Assembly (NCBI RefSeq): GCF_009301415.1
Contig: NZ_CP045073.1
Location: forward strand, 930,001-994,000
DNA length: 64,000 nucleotides
Reading direction: 5' to 3'
Source: Paracoccus kondratievae
GTDB taxonomy: Bacteria; Pseudomonadota; Alphaproteobacteria; Rhodobacterales; Rhodobacteraceae
The notes below the pieces were generated by a model. That model ran no database searches and was not told the DNA's origin. It worked only from the letters and a program-made list of their open reading frames with translations. A program made the translations under genes and the position numbers. Every line of letters starts with the position of its first letter. Position 1 is the first letter of the stretch. Below are positions 26,266 to 35,481 of the stretch, in pieces.

Positions 26266-29200
26266 CAGGCTGCCTCCCGCTCGCCGATGCGCTCGACCGG
26301 CCAGCGGTCGAAGAGCTTCCCGAGGATCGCCGGACCGCTGGCATCGACCGGCACGAACATGCGCAGCTTCCAGGAGATGATCTCGTGGAACAGCCCATAG
26401 GCCGTGAGGCGCTGGCGCATGGTGTCGGTGAAACCCGACAGCTCGATCCGGTTTGCCCCCATGACCCGGACCCGGCGAAGCTGGAGGCCCTCAGCGAGAT
26501 CGAGGATGGTCCGACTTTCCAGCAGCGCCGCGAAGGCATCGTCCGGCGAGACCGAGGTGATGCCGGTCTCGGTCGCATTGGCCGCCCAAGCCGGGGAGAC
26601 CTTGCGGCCGATGATGCGCTCGCCGGCGTCAGACTGAAGCCGATAGACGCGAGTGGAGTCGTTCGGCAGCCGCTTCCAGATCGGTAGCAGCAGGCCCGTC
26701 ACCATGTGCAAGGTGGACTCGGCGAACTCCGGCACCTCCGCGACTTCGGCTTCCCAGGCCGATGCGAAGGCATCCCTGTCGGCTTCGACCCAATGGGTCT
26801 CGCGCATCATCCTGACCTGGACGTTCTGCGCTTCCATCGGCCGGATCAGCCGGACGCGGCGCTCGATCTCGCCATCGTCCAACATCACGCTGGTGGTGGG
26901 GATCTGCACCGCTGCCCGGCCTGAGCGCTCGTTGATCAGCAGCCTGGCGCGGGGATCGTCGAGTTCCGCCAGCGCGGCGTCGAGCGTCACCGGGCGGTTG
27001 CGCCTGCGTTCGGTGATGGTCAGCAGGCTGGTCTCGGCCCCGGTGCGCGGGTGCGTGTAGATCACCTGCCGATCCGTCACTACGAAGCTCTCGGCGCGCA
27101 GGGTCTCCAGCCCGGCGTCATAGGTGCCGGAGGCGATGGCGCCCTCGATGCGGGCGGTCAGAAGTTGTTCGAAGGCGGTGAAGAGGATGCCCTGAAGCTC
27201 GATGGTCAGCGCCAGCAGCCGGTTGAGGAAGGTGGTGATGGCCGGCAAATTGTCCTTGATGCCGTTCGCATCCATCAGCTTCAACCCGGTGGCAGCCTCG
27301 AACCGCTCCAGTGAGCAGCCGTCGACCTTGCCGCGCACCAGCAGGAGATAAAGCTGGCGCAGCGCGTCACGGGCGTAATGCGATTCCAGGTTATCTTCCG
27401 GGCGGAACAGGCCCTGACCACCGGTCTGGCGCTGGCCGCGCGTAATCGCGCCCAGCGTGTCAAGACGGCGGGCGATGGTCGAGAGGAAGCGCTTCTCGGC
27501 CTTCACATTGGTCGAGATCGGTCGGAACAGTGGCGGCTGTGCCTGGTTGGTGCGATGCGTGCGGCCGAGGCCCTGGATGGCGGCGTCCGCCTTCCACCCG
27601 GCTTCGAGGAGATAGTGGACACGCAGCCGGGTATTCTTCGCCGACAGTTCGGCGTGATACGACCGGCCCGTGCCGCCCGCATCGGAAAAGACCAGCACGC
27701 GCTTCTGATCGTCCATGAAGGCTTGCGTCTCGGCCAGGTTGGCCGAACCGGCGCGGCTTTCCACGACGAGCCAGTCGATGGTGACGCTGCGTTTGCGGAC
27801 GATACGGCGCGAACGACCCGTGCCTCGGCCACCGTGTCGGTCCCGAAATACTGGATGATCTGGTCGAGCGCGCCGGGAACCGGCGGCAGGCTGGCGAGGC
27901 TTGCGATCATCTCGTCGCGCCGGGCCGCGGCCTCGCGGCTCTCGACCGGCTGGCCATCACGATAGACCGGGCGCGAGGACAGATTGCCCTCGCTGTCGGT
28001 GAACGGCTCGTAGAGTTGGACCGGGAAGGAATGGGCAAGGTAATCTAGGACATATTCGCGCGGCGACAGGTCCATTTTCAGATCGCCCCATTCCTCGGTG
28101 GGGATCTCTGCCAGCCGCCGTTCCATCAGCGCCTCGCCGGTCGAGACGATCTGGATGACGGAAGAATGTCCCGCTTCCAGATCGGCCGTGATGGACCGGA
28201 TCAGCGTCGGGGTTTTCATCGACGTCAACAGGTGCCCGAAGAACCTCTGCTTGGCGCTCTCAAAGGCCGAGCGGGCGGCGGACTTGGCCTGCCGGTTCAG
28301 CGTGCCGGACCCGCCCTCGCCGCCGGTGATGTTGGCGGCCTGCATCGCCGCATCGAGATTGTTATGGATGATGGCGAAGGCATCGGCATAGCTGTCGTAG
28401 ATGCGGACCTGTTCAGGGGTCAGTTCGTGGTCGAGCAACTCGTATTCCACGCCTTTGAAGGACAGCGAGCGGGCGGTGTAGAGGCCAAGCGCCCGCAGGT
28501 CGCGGGCCAGCATCTCCATCGCCGCGACGCCGCCGGCCTCGATCGCCTCGACGAACTCCGCCCTGGTCGAGAAGGGGAAATCCTCGCCGCCCCAGAGACC
28601 GAGCCGCTGCGCATAGGCGAGATTGTGGACGGTGGTGGCGCCGGTGGCCGAGACATAGACGACTCGGGCATCGGGAAGCGCATGCTGGATGCGCAGCCCG
28701 GCACGGCCCTGCTGCGAGGCGGCGACATCGCCGCGTTCTCCCCTGCCTCCTGCGGCATTGGCCATGGCATGCGCCTCGTCGAAAATCACCACCCCATCGA
28801 AGTCTGTGCCCAACCATTCGACGATCTGTTTGACCCTGGAAACCCTTGTCCCCCGGTCGTCGGAGCGCAGCGTGGCATAGGTTAGAAACAGGATGCCTTC
28901 GTTCAGCGTGATGGGCTTGCCTTGCGGGAATCGCGACAGCGGCGTGACCAGCAGCCGCTCCATGCCGAGCGCCGACCAGTCACGTTGCGCGTCCTCCAAC
29001 AGCTTGTCGGATTTCGAGATCCAGATCGCCTTACGCCGCCCCTGCATCCAGTTGTCGAGGATGATGGCGGCGGATTCCCGACCCTTGCCGACGCCGGTGC
29101 CGTCGCCGATCATGAAGCCCTGACGGAAACGGATTGCTCCCTCGGCATCCTCCGGCGCGGCGGCGAGATTGTCGAGCGTGTCATCGATCGTCCAGCCCCC

Positions 29201-30613
29201 GGCGAGGAAGCCCCCATGGGCCTCGCCCGCATAAATCACGGTCTCCAGCTGCGCCTCGGACAGCTTGCCGAGAATGTCGTTGGGAAGCGTCGGCCGATAG
29301 CTGGGCTTCGGCGGCGCGATGCTCGCCATCGAGGCCGACTGCACGAGCTGGGTAGGATGCGCCTGCGCCCCGTCGATGCGGATGGTCTGAAGCCCGTATT
29401 CCTCGTAGATCGCGTCGGAGAGGCCGCCGCCCTCGGCCGGTTCCCAATCCACGGTCTCGTAGGCGACCGGCACGGCCTCCGGTTCCGCAAGGGGCGCGGC
29501 GGGCGCGGATCGCGCGGCGCGGTTGACGTAGCCGCGCACGGTGCGGGGCGCGGTGGGTCGTGCGACCGGCACCGTCAGGCCGGGATCGACCGGCAGCCGC
29601 GTGGGAAGCAGGTCGGCTAGCCAGGCGATCAGCGTGGCCACGTCCGGCGCGACACCAGGCGCTGCCGGAAACACCGCCGCATCTTCGGCCGGCAGCTTGT
29701 CGATGACCGTGAGCCGGGTCGGGACAGTGGTGCCTTGCTTGGCATAGACCGAGCCGTCGATGGCGGCGGAAAAGGTGACGCGACCGCGTTCCTGCAGCCG
29801 GGTCCAGGAGGCGGTCCACGCCGGATTATCGGGGGCGAAGCTCGCGCCGGTGATGGTCACGAGCCGTCCGCCGGGCGCAAGACGCGCCAGCGCCGAAGCG
29901 ACATGGCGAAAGGCGGCGTCACGCATGCGCCCCTCGACATTGGCCATGACCGAGAACGGTGGATTCATCAGCACGACGGTCGGGACAAGGCAGGGATCGA
30001 GATGGTCATCGATCTGGGCCGCGTCGAAGCGGGTAACGGAAAGGGCCGGAAAGAGAGAGGAAAGCAGGCCGGCGCGCATCTCGGCCAGTTCATTTACGAG
30101 AAGCGTGCCGCCGGCGATCTCGGCCAGGATGGCGAGGAGCCCGGTGCCGGCCGAGGGCTCCAGCACACGGTCGGCAGGCGTGATCGCCGCCGCCGTGACC
30201 GCCGCGAAACCGAGCGGGATCGGGGTGGAGAACTGCTGGAAGGTCTGCGCTTCTTCCGAGCGGCGCGTATGCGTCGGCAGAAGCCCGGAGATCTTGCCGA
30301 GCTGCGGCAGGATCGCCGACTTCGAGGCGGCTTTACGGAAAAGCACATTGCCGTATTTGCGCAGGAAGAGGACGGTCGCAGCCTCGCAGGCATCATAGGC
30401 CAGCTTCCAGGTCCAGGCGCCGGTGGCATCGGAAGCGCCGAAACCCGCTTCCATCGCGCCGCGCAGCGTGGCGGCATCGACGCGCTGACCGCGCTCCCGA
30501 TGCGGCAGCAGTAGGCCGGCAGCGGTGAATATGCGGGCTGCGGTCTCGGCGTCGTGGTCGCGCGGAAGCGGCGCGGTGGCGGATGCCGCCGCGGATGCGG
30601 AAATCATGTTCAT
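26265..30613 (-). pseudogene. methylase-helicase (strawberry notch-like), split by frameshift
   Basis: A gene of about 1450 codons starting MNMISASAAASATAPLPRD at 30613. Domains: an N-terminal SAM-dependent methylase-like part (VLEPSAGTGLLA, about 152; VLMNPPFSVMA, about 215), an SF2 helicase core (GDGTGVGKGRESA, about 501; VIFDEAHAMANA, about 609), and a strawberry notch-type C-terminal helicase part (VLVFSDAGGTGRSYH, QGLGRTHRTNQAQPPLFRP). The reading frame shifts near 27821-27824, where one base appears lost between TDTVAE and the continuation TGRSRRIVRKRSVTIDWLVVE. Either the gene is inactive, or the parts act separately, or the base is a sequencing error. A structured leader precedes it. 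Confidence 0.82.
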
Positions 30614-30715
30614 CGGGGATTCCTCGGGAGAGCAAGTCAGGATCAAGCCGGGCAGCGCTCTCTCTCGACCGCACCGGCTCAAACCCCTTCCGGCCCATCT
30701 CTCGCTCTGAAGCCG
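30614..30715 (-). promoter_or_regulatory. structured leader of methylase-helicase gene
   Basis: On the minus strand the leader contains GAGAGATGGGCCGGAA followed by a stem AGCCGG/CCGGCT (30674-30679 with 30646-30651) around a GAGAGAGAG-containing loop, then the GAGGAA ribosome site. The same opening motif (GAGAG-NN-GGGCCGG) is found before the ArdB and DUF6878 genes. Confidence 0.55.
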
Positions 30716-30771
30716 TGGCGAAAGCAGGCATGAAACAAGCGCCCGACCGTCAGGCTGGGCGCTTGTGGGTT

Positions 30772-31194
30772 TCAGTCGATGGCCTGGAAGATCGCCGCCG
30801 CCTCCGGGTGATTGGCGGCATGTTCGTAGAGACGGCCATAGCCCTCGGCGAGTTCGTCGTCATCGTAGCGGAAGGAAAGATGCGAGAAGGCGAAGAGCGT
30901 GGCGATGATCCCAGCCGCATCGCATGAGACCTCGCCCTCGAAACCGTTGCCTTCGCAGAACAGGAGGTAACGGGGCTTTGATGTCGGCGCGAGATAGAGC
31001 GGCTGGCCGGCGCGTTCGTAGAAATCCCAGAGCCCGCCGCCGTAATCGGCGGGGCTGAGGATCTCCATGAATCGGAAGACGGCATGCTCGCCGATGATGA
31101 GCAGGCGCCGGCCGAAAAGGCGCGGCAGGAACTCCATGCGGCGCGCGTCGGGGACACGGGTTGCGGATTGAGAAGCAAGTTCGGGCAAAGCCAT
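30772..31194 (-). CDS. ardB: ArdB/KlcA-type antirestriction protein
   Basis: A 140-residue protein with the family features RRMEFLPRLFGRRLLIIGEHAVF, FMEILSPADYGGGLWDFYERAG and LYLAPTSKPRYLLFCEGNGFEGEVS. ArdB/KlcA proteins help incoming DNA escape type I restriction. This would protect the element after transfer. It carries a structured leader (31195-31290), lies just upstream of the methylase-helicase gene on the same strand, and is divergent from vapBC. Confidence 0.85.
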   Translation of the reverse strand: MALPELASQSATRVPDARRMEFLPRLFGRRLLIIGEHAVFRFMEILSPADYGGGLWDFYERAGQPLYLAPTSKPRYLLFCEGNGFEGEVSCDAAGIIATLFAFSHLSFRYDDDELAEGYGRLYEHAANHPEAAAIFQAID

Positions 31195-31290
31195 GATCGG
31201 TCTCCTGGAGGGAAAGGGACGGCAGCCGGACGACCCTCTCTCAACCCGTCCGGAGGCACCCTCTCCCGGCCCTCCTCTCGCTCTGGGGGC
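31195..31290 (-). promoter_or_regulatory. structured leader of ardB
   Basis: Minus strand: GAGAGGAGGGCCGGGA motif, then two mutually exclusive stems, GGACGG/CCGTCC (31217-31222 with 31246-31251) and CCGGACG/CGTCCGG (31226-31232 with 31247-31253), then the ribosome site. The alternative pairings would suit a switch. Confidence 0.55.
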
Positions 31291-31316
31291 TTGAAATGGA
31301 CCATTCTATGGACCAT
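31291..31316 (+). promoter_or_regulatory. vapBC promoter/operator with tandem repeat
   Basis: A -35-like TTGAAA (31291-31296) overlaps two copies of ATGGACCAT (31296-31304 and 31308-31316), 12 bases apart. Since 12 is not a full helical turn, the copies would bind on slightly different faces. This is probably the autoregulatory site of the antitoxin. Confidence 0.5.
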
Positions 31317-31354
31317 CTTGGCAGGATAGCGGAGAACATCTGGAGCGATGTGCG

Positions 31355-31612
31355 ATGAGGGTTTCTGTCACCGAGGCGAAAGGGCAGCTCACCGAACTGG
31401 TGAAACGCGCCGAGGCCGGCGACGAGGTGATCCTGACCCGGCGGGGCCATGAGGTCGCCCGCCTCGTGCGGGTTGCTGTCGCAGCGACCCCGAAAGGCCG
31501 GCGTGCGCTGATGGAGCGGGTCCGGGCCACGGCGCGGGGCAAGGCACTGCCCGGCGCCGATGCCGCGCGCAGTCAGGACTTCCTCTATGGTGATGACGGG
31601 ATGCCGGCGTGA
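31355..31612 (+). CDS. vapB: Phd/VapB-type antitoxin
   Basis: An 85-residue protein beginning MRVSVTEAKGQLTELVKRAE and continuing AGDEVILTRRGHEVARLV, the Phd/YefM DNA-binding fold, followed by a charged helical tail that would wrap the toxin (RRALMERVRATARGKALPGA). It would neutralise the PIN toxin and repress its own promoter at the ATGGACCAT repeats. Its TGA overlaps the GTG start of the toxin. Confidence 0.88.
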   Translation: MRVSVTEAKGQLTELVKRAEAGDEVILTRRGHEVARLVRVAVAATPKGRRALMERVRATARGKALPGADAARSQDFLYGDDGMPA

Positions 31613-31992
31613 TCGTCGTCGACACCTCGGCGCTGATGGCGATCGTGCTGGACGAGCCGCAGGCCGAGACCTGCATGGCGGCGATCGAGGCGGCGGACGG
31701 ATTGCTGATCTCGGCCGGAACCGTGGCCGAGACGCTGATCGTGGCCGGGCGCCGCAATGTTGGGGAAGAGATTGCCGCCCTGATCGAGGGCCTTGGGTTC
31801 GAGGTCGTCTCCGTCACGGAGGCTTCGGCACGCAGGATCTCCGAAGCCTATGCCCGCTGGGGCAAGGGCGTTCATCCCGCCGGTCTCAACTACGGCGATT
31901 GCTTCGCCTATGAGGTCGCGAGCGAGCGCGGCTGTCCGTTGCTCTTTGTCGGCGATGATTTCTCACGGACGGACCTGCGGTCGGTACTGTAA
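31609..31992 (+). CDS. vapC: VapC-type PIN-domain toxin
   Basis: A 127-residue PIN ribonuclease starting at a GTG that overlaps the antitoxin stop (GTGA). The acidic active site is visible: VVDTSALMAI (first Asp), VAETLIVA (Glu), LNYGDCFAYEVA (Asp) and FVGDDFSRTD (Asp). It would cleave RNA, usually tRNA, when the antitoxin is lost, stabilising the mobile element. A hairpin (31994-32007) follows. Confidence 0.9.
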   Translation: MIVVDTSALMAIVLDEPQAETCMAAIEAADGLLISAGTVAETLIVAGRRNVGEEIAALIEGLGFEVVSVTEASARRISEAYARWGKGVHPAGLNYGDCFAYEVASERGCPLLFVGDDFSRTDLRSVL

Positions 31993-31993
31993 C

Positions 31994-32007
31994 CCCGGAA
32001 AGCCGGG
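31994..32007. terminator. terminator after vapC
   Basis: CCCGG (31994-31998), loop AAAG, CCGGG (32003-32007), then CTTTAG. Two bases past the vapC stop and three bases before the convergent stop at 32010. Confidence 0.5.
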
Positions 32008-32009
32008 CT

Positions 32010-32654
32010 TTAGCCGAAGCGATTCCCATCAACTGTGAAGCTGTATTCGTTGGCACCGATGGCCTCATCGACCGCCTCATCCGAAGTCAGGTCATCGTAG
32101 TCGCGCTCAAGCTGGCGATAGAGCCAACGCGCGAGATCGCGCAATGCCTCGATGACGGTCTCCTCGGCATCGGCGGTCATGCCCTGCCCTGTCGGGCTGT
32201 CGCGGGTGACCGAGATCGCCATGCAGTATTCGTGATAGTATCGCCCCCGATGGGTCGTCTCGGCCGTCAACTGGTAGAAGTTGCGGCGTTGCGCCTGATG
32301 TAGGGCATCCGCGATGCGGTGCAGCTCCGCATCCTTCGGCGCATAGGCACGGATTTCCGCCGCCGTGCCTTTGCGATAGGAATAGTGGCCTTCGAACGCG
32401 GCGCCATCGCCCTGCGACCAGAAGCCCGTAAACCAGATGCAAGGCTCTTGTCGCACGCCGCCGCCCATGAGGCGGACGGTGCGGGTCTTGATGCGGATGC
32501 CGAGGATGTCCGCGATCCGCCGGAAATCCTCATAGACGGCATCGTACCAATCGTAGTCGAAGCCGCCCTCGCGATACCAGGCGCGGGCATTGTCTTTCGC
32601 GGCTTCGGAAAGCTCGTCGAGCCGATAGACCGTGGTTTCGATGACGTCAGGCAT
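32010..32654 (-). CDS. conserved mobile-element protein, function unknown
   Basis: A 214-residue protein: MPDVIETTVYRLDELSEAAK, then ARAWYREGGFDYDWYDAVYE, ADILGIRIKTRTVRLMGGGV and IWFTGFWSQGDGAAFEGHYS. From memory, similar proteins are often annotated as antitoxin-like or hypothetical in alphaproteobacterial mobile elements, but I see no toxin partner here. The start at 32654 overlaps the stop of the gene upstream by eight bases, so it is translated in an operon. No catalytic motif is obvious. Confidence 0.65.
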   Translation of the reverse strand: MPDVIETTVYRLDELSEAAKDNARAWYREGGFDYDWYDAVYEDFRRIADILGIRIKTRTVRLMGGGVRQEPCIWFTGFWSQGDGAAFEGHYSYRKGTAAEIRAYAPKDAELHRIADALHQAQRRNFYQLTAETTHRGRYYHEYCMAISVTRDSPTGQGMTADAEETVIEALRDLARWLYRQLERDYDDLTSDEAVDEAIGANEYSFTVDGNRFG

Positions 32655-33063
32655 TGGGGTCGCCCCCGTCCAGAACGGTGGAAAGCCAACCGTCGGTGTA
32701 GATCCAGTCCACCGTCTCGCCGGTGGCGAGGTCGAGGACATGCGCGCCGCCCCCGAACCCGTCGATTCTCGGACGTGAGCAGGTATTGGCGTATTGCATC
32801 CCCCATAGCCCGGTCAGGCCGAACGCGGCGGCACAGCGTTTGACGAACTGGATGACATGCTCGGGATCGCCGGTGCCGTCATCGCGCATCCAGAGCTGGG
32901 TGCCGCCATGTTCGGGCTGGATCGAAAGCATGAAGCCGTCCGAGGGCGGATCTTCGGCGGCGTTTTCGTGCGCCAGCGCGTTGTAGAGATCAAGCGCGCG
33001 GGCGGCGTTCTCGGGGCTGCCCACGTCGAGCAGGCAGGAGAAATGGGTGAAGTAGTCGGCCAT
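32647..33063 (-). CDS. conserved mobile-element protein, function unknown
   Basis: A 138-residue acidic protein: MADYFTHFSCLLDVGSPENA, RALDLYNALAHENAAEDPP, QPEHGGTQLWMRDDGTGDPE and VIQFVKRCAAAFGLTGLWG. No known domain is recognised. It overlaps the next gene by eight bases. Its leader (33071-33106) has the GTTTCAGGAG ribosome-site block shared with two other genes of the element, suggesting common control. Confidence 0.65.
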   Translation of the reverse strand: MADYFTHFSCLLDVGSPENAARALDLYNALAHENAAEDPPSDGFMLSIQPEHGGTQLWMRDDGTGDPEHVIQFVKRCAAAFGLTGLWGMQYANTCSRPRIDGFGGGAHVLDLATGETVDWIYTDGWLSTVLDGGDPNA

Positions 33064-33070
33064 GTCAGGC

Positions 33071-33106
33071 TCCTGAAACGAGAAGGCCCGGCGCGGGGCC
33101 GGGCCT
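33071..33106 (-). promoter_or_regulatory. hairpin plus GTTTCAGGAG leader
   Basis: Minus strand: AGGCCCGGC/GCCGGGCCT stem (33098-33106 with 33084-33092), then TTCTCGTTTCAGGAG just before the start at 33063. The same layout precedes the starts at 36465 and 37013. Confidence 0.6.
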
Positions 33107-33129
33107 AGTGGATGGAAAGGGGCGACAGG

Positions 33130-33687
33130 TCAGGCAGCTTGTGGCAGCCGCAGCAGATCGGCAGTCGTCTCGCGCCAGAAGGGATCGACCAGCCGCGCCT
33201 CGAGCAGGCTGGCGCGGTGGCGGAGATCACGAGCCGATACCGCATCGCCGCGCCCGGATGCCGTGAAGGCCATGCCCCGCAGACGGCTGGCCTCCGTGAC
33301 GGTGCGGCGAGCCTCGGCGTCGGAGGCGACCGGATGCTGCCAGAGCACGATCCCGGCCCGGACCTCACCGGCAAGGACAAGGCCCAGTTCGTTGTCCTGA
33401 ATGACCATGACGCGGGGGCGAAAGCGCAGCGCATCGCCCTGTCCAACGCGGAAATCACCGCGCGCAACGCGCTGGCTGGCGATGATCAGCGCCTCTTCGG
33501 GGGATTGGCACTGGCCGATGACGAGCGTGCGGTCGAAGCCGCCGACGTCATCGCTTTCGTCATCGCTGGCGATACCGATGCAGGAGATGCGCAGCGGCAG
33601 CTTCTGGGCATGACGCAGCCGAGGCAGGATCTGTCGCGCGACAATTTCGCCGATCGAGGCGAAAGTGGTGTGGTGGGAAAGGCTCAT
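33130..33687 (-). CDS. conserved mobile-element protein, function unknown
   Basis: A 185-residue protein: MSLSHHTTFASIGEIVARQI, FDRTLVIGQCQSPEEALIIA, VMVIQDNELGLVLAGEVRAG and a basic C-terminus (HRASLLEARLVDPFWRETTA). I do not recognise a family. It carries the same long structured leader type as the ParB and ArdC genes (33690-33770), which suggests it belongs to a set of genes turned on together. Confidence 0.6.
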   Translation of the reverse strand: MSLSHHTTFASIGEIVARQILPRLRHAQKLPLRISCIGIASDDESDDVGGFDRTLVIGQCQSPEEALIIASQRVARGDFRVGQGDALRFRPRVMVIQDNELGLVLAGEVRAGIVLWQHPVASDAEARRTVTEASRLRGMAFTASGRGDAVSARDLRHRASLLEARLVDPFWRETTADLLRLPQAA

Positions 33688-33689
33688 GG

Positions 33690-33770
33690 GGAATGCTCCG
33701 CGACGGACGGCGGAAGCCCCTCTCCCGCCTCACAATCCGTCACGGCCAACCGGCCCGCACTCTTACTCTC
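33690..33770 (-). promoter_or_regulatory. structured leader, ParB/ArdC type
   Basis: Minus strand: GAGAG, GAGTGCGGGCCGG, then GTGACGGATT, and a downstream GTCCGTCGCGGAG before the start. The stem GACGGA/TCCGTC (plus coordinates 33702-33707 and 33736-33741) has an A-T pair where the ArdC and ParB leaders have G-C, a compensatory change. Confidence 0.65.
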
Positions 33771-33818
33771 CCGTCCCGACGGTGGATCGTCCCGCACCTC
33801 GGCGGGACGATCCGGCGA

Positions 33819-34187
33819 TCAGCACCAGGGCTCACGCCGCCCGGCCCAGGTTCTCGCCAGCCCTTCATCGACGAGAATATCGCCGACATCGCGGCCTTCG
33901 ACGCGTATCGCCGCCAGGGTCCGGCCATAGCGGTCGGTCCCCTGACGCAGGATTTCGACCCGCCGACCTTGCAGGATTTCCGCCAGCCTGATCTTCGCTT
34001 GCCGGGCAAGGTCGGTTTCATGGATGCAGCGGCCCTCCATTTCGGGAGCGTCGATGTTGAATATCCGAACAGCTTCGGACTGCTGTCCCATACCCAGCCG
34101 GATCGAGTCACCGTCCCAGACGCGGATTTCCGCCGGTTCGCAGGAAGCCGTGCAGAGCAGGACGGAGATGACGATATGGCTGAGCAT
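33819..34187 (-). CDS. exported SNase-like thermonuclease
   Basis: A 122-residue protein with an N-terminal hydrophobic leader (MLSHIVISVLLCTASCEPA, possibly a lipobox or signal) and the staphylococcal nuclease fold. Catalytic positions are visible: RVWDGDSIRLG, AVRIFNIDAPEM and TDRYGRTLAAIRV (Arg and Asp/Glu as in SNase), followed by DVGDILVDEGLA. It would cleave DNA or RNA in the periplasm with calcium. Small SNases are common on conjugative elements. It lies close to the DUF6915 gene upstream on the same strand. Confidence 0.85.
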   Translation of the reverse strand: MLSHIVISVLLCTASCEPAEIRVWDGDSIRLGMGQQSEAVRIFNIDAPEMEGRCIHETDLARQAKIRLAEILQGRRVEILRQGTDRYGRTLAAIRVEGRDVGDILVDEGLARTWAGRREPWC

Positions 34188-34226
34188 GGCAAGAGGCTTT
34201 CATAAGGGGGAGGCTGACGCGACTGC

Positions 34227-34607
34227 TCAGACTTCTTCCTGAAGTCGGCCATTGACGCAATGCGGATCGACCTCCGCCTCGATCCGCTGCGTCCGCCCCA
34301 TCCAAGGCGCCGGGTGGATTGCCCGCGCCCAATCGGCGAAGGACGGGATACGGCCCAGATCCTCGCGGACATGCTGCTCCCCGACCCATCGGGCCGGGAT
34401 CACCCTGCCGGTGGACAGGGTGATCGTCGCCCCGAAAATGGTCTCGGCCATGAAGATGCCCTCGGCATGGTGGCGAAGCGCGCGATGACGAAAATCGGCC
34501 AGGATCTCCTTGCTGGCATCGAACCAGCTATGGATGGGCAAGTAATCCTCGACCGTGCCGCCCCATTTCTTCACCGACGAGAGCGCATGATGATAGGGAT
34601 GTGCCAT
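34227..34607 (-). CDS. DUF6915-type protein
   Basis: A 126-residue protein starting MAHPYHHALSSVKKWGGTVE, with DYLPIHSWFDASKEILADFRH, HHAEGIFMAETIFGATI and VGEQHVREDLGRIPSFADW. This matches my memory of the DUF6915 family in alphaproteobacterial mobile elements. Conserved His (HPYHH, RHRALRHHAEG) hints at metal or nucleic-acid contacts, but the function is unknown. GGGGGCGG precedes the ATG at 34607, which lies ten bases past the stop of the DUF6878 gene. Confidence 0.75.
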   Translation of the reverse strand: MAHPYHHALSSVKKWGGTVEDYLPIHSWFDASKEILADFRHRALRHHAEGIFMAETIFGATITLSTGRVIPARWVGEQHVREDLGRIPSFADWARAIHPAPWMGRTQRIEAEVDPHCVNGRLQEEV

Positions 34608-34617
34608 TTCCGCCCCC

Positions 34618-35106
34618 TCAGAACTCGTGACTGTAGAATTCGGTGGCGGTGTAGCGCTCGTTGTAGTCGAGCGTGATGGTGCGCGCCGCCACATCGAAGC
34701 TGAACTCGCCATAGGCGCCATCATTGTTCTCCCAGCCGCCATGGGTTTCCGAGAGGAAGTCATAGGCGAGCTGTTCGATGGCCGCCTCAACGCCCATTGA
34801 GATTGCGGTCACCTTGTCGGTTCCCCATGCCACCGTGGCAATGGTGATCTCGCCCTGCGGCAGGTCCACGGTCCGGTCGTCCGATTGCGCGGTGATGTCC
34901 TCGATCTGGCCGCTGTCGCCAGAACCGTCGAAGGTGACGGTCACGAGAGTGATGCCTGCGGCGGCCAGCGCATCGAACAGCGCCGTCTTGTTGTCGGGAC
35001 GGACCGCTTCAGCGCGACGGTTGCGCTCATCGCGCTCGGCGAAGAAGCGCGCGACGCTGGCGGCCATGTCGAATTCCGGCGTGGCTGGTTTGTCGGTATC
35101 GGTCAT
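34618..35106 (-). CDS. DUF6878-type protein
   Basis: A 162-residue acidic protein: MTDTDKPATPEFDMAASVAR, NKTALFDALAAAGITLVTVTF, DGSGDSGQIEDITAQ, FLSETHGGWENNDGAYGEFS and FDVAARTITLDYNERYTATE. From memory this is the DUF6878 family of mobile elements; its function is unknown. The start at 35106 has GGAG upstream. A structured leader (35107-35200) similar to those of ardB and the methylase-helicase precedes it. Confidence 0.75.
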   Translation of the reverse strand: MTDTDKPATPEFDMAASVARFFAERDERNRRAEAVRPDNKTALFDALAAAGITLVTVTFDGSGDSGQIEDITAQSDDRTVDLPQGEITIATVAWGTDKVTAISMGVEAAIEQLAYDFLSETHGGWENNDGAYGEFSFDVAARTITLDYNERYTATEFYSHEF

Positions 35107-35200
35107 TGGATGATCCTCCAGGAGAGCGGGATGATATGGCCCGGCGGCGCTCTCCTCTCCTTCCGCCAGGCTCGCCCCGATCCCGGCCCAACTCTCCCTT
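35107..35200 (-). promoter_or_regulatory. structured leader of DUF6878 gene
   Basis: Minus strand: GAGAGTTGGGCCGGGA motif, then a stem GGCGG/CCGCC (35143-35147 with 35163-35167) around a GAGAGGAGAG-type loop, then ribosome site. Same opening motif as the leaders at 30614 and 31195. Confidence 0.5.
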
Positions 35201-35300
35201 TCCACAGCCGAGGCGAGGCCTCGGCACCGCCGCTGGCGATGCGCAGCCTGCGCATGGCACAAGGCCCGGCTGCGCCTGACGCGGGCCGGGCCGTCGGGCG

Positions 35301-35318
35301 GAGGCGCTTTCGCGCCTC
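35301..35318 (-). terminator. hairpin overlapping the stop of the small membrane gene
   Basis: GAGGCGC (35301-35307), loop TTTC, GCGCCTC (35312-35318), a perfect 7-bp stem that reaches into the stop codon of the gene at 35317-35481. Confidence 0.5.
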
Positions 35319-35481
35319 AGCCGAAGGGATCGAGTTCGAGCTTCACCATCTCTTCGTCGCCGTCGAACTCGTCGGCGGGCATGGCGCCGTGGGTGCCGTC
35401 CCCGGCCTGGAACACGACGATCACGACCATCAGCGTGGTGGCGAGGCTGGCGGCGAAAGCGGTGGCATCTGCGTAGGACAT
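35317..35481 (-). CDS. small membrane protein of the mobile element
   Basis: A 54-residue protein: MSYADATAFAASLATTLMVV followed by IVVFQAGDGTHGAMPADEF and an acidic tail DGDEEMVKLELDPFG. One hydrophobic helix spans roughly residues 8-25. No family is recognised. A decayed, inverted copy of this gene is found 250 bases away at 35700-35850, which suggests local duplication. AGGAG lies about ten bases before the start. Confidence 0.6.
   Translation of the reverse strand: MSYADATAFAASLATTLMVVIVVFQAGDGTHGAMPADEFDGDEEMVKLELDPFG

Noticed and set aside
24595..26400. 601-codon plus-strand frame
   Set aside because: Antisense to the Toprim and DUF2493 genes, both well supported.
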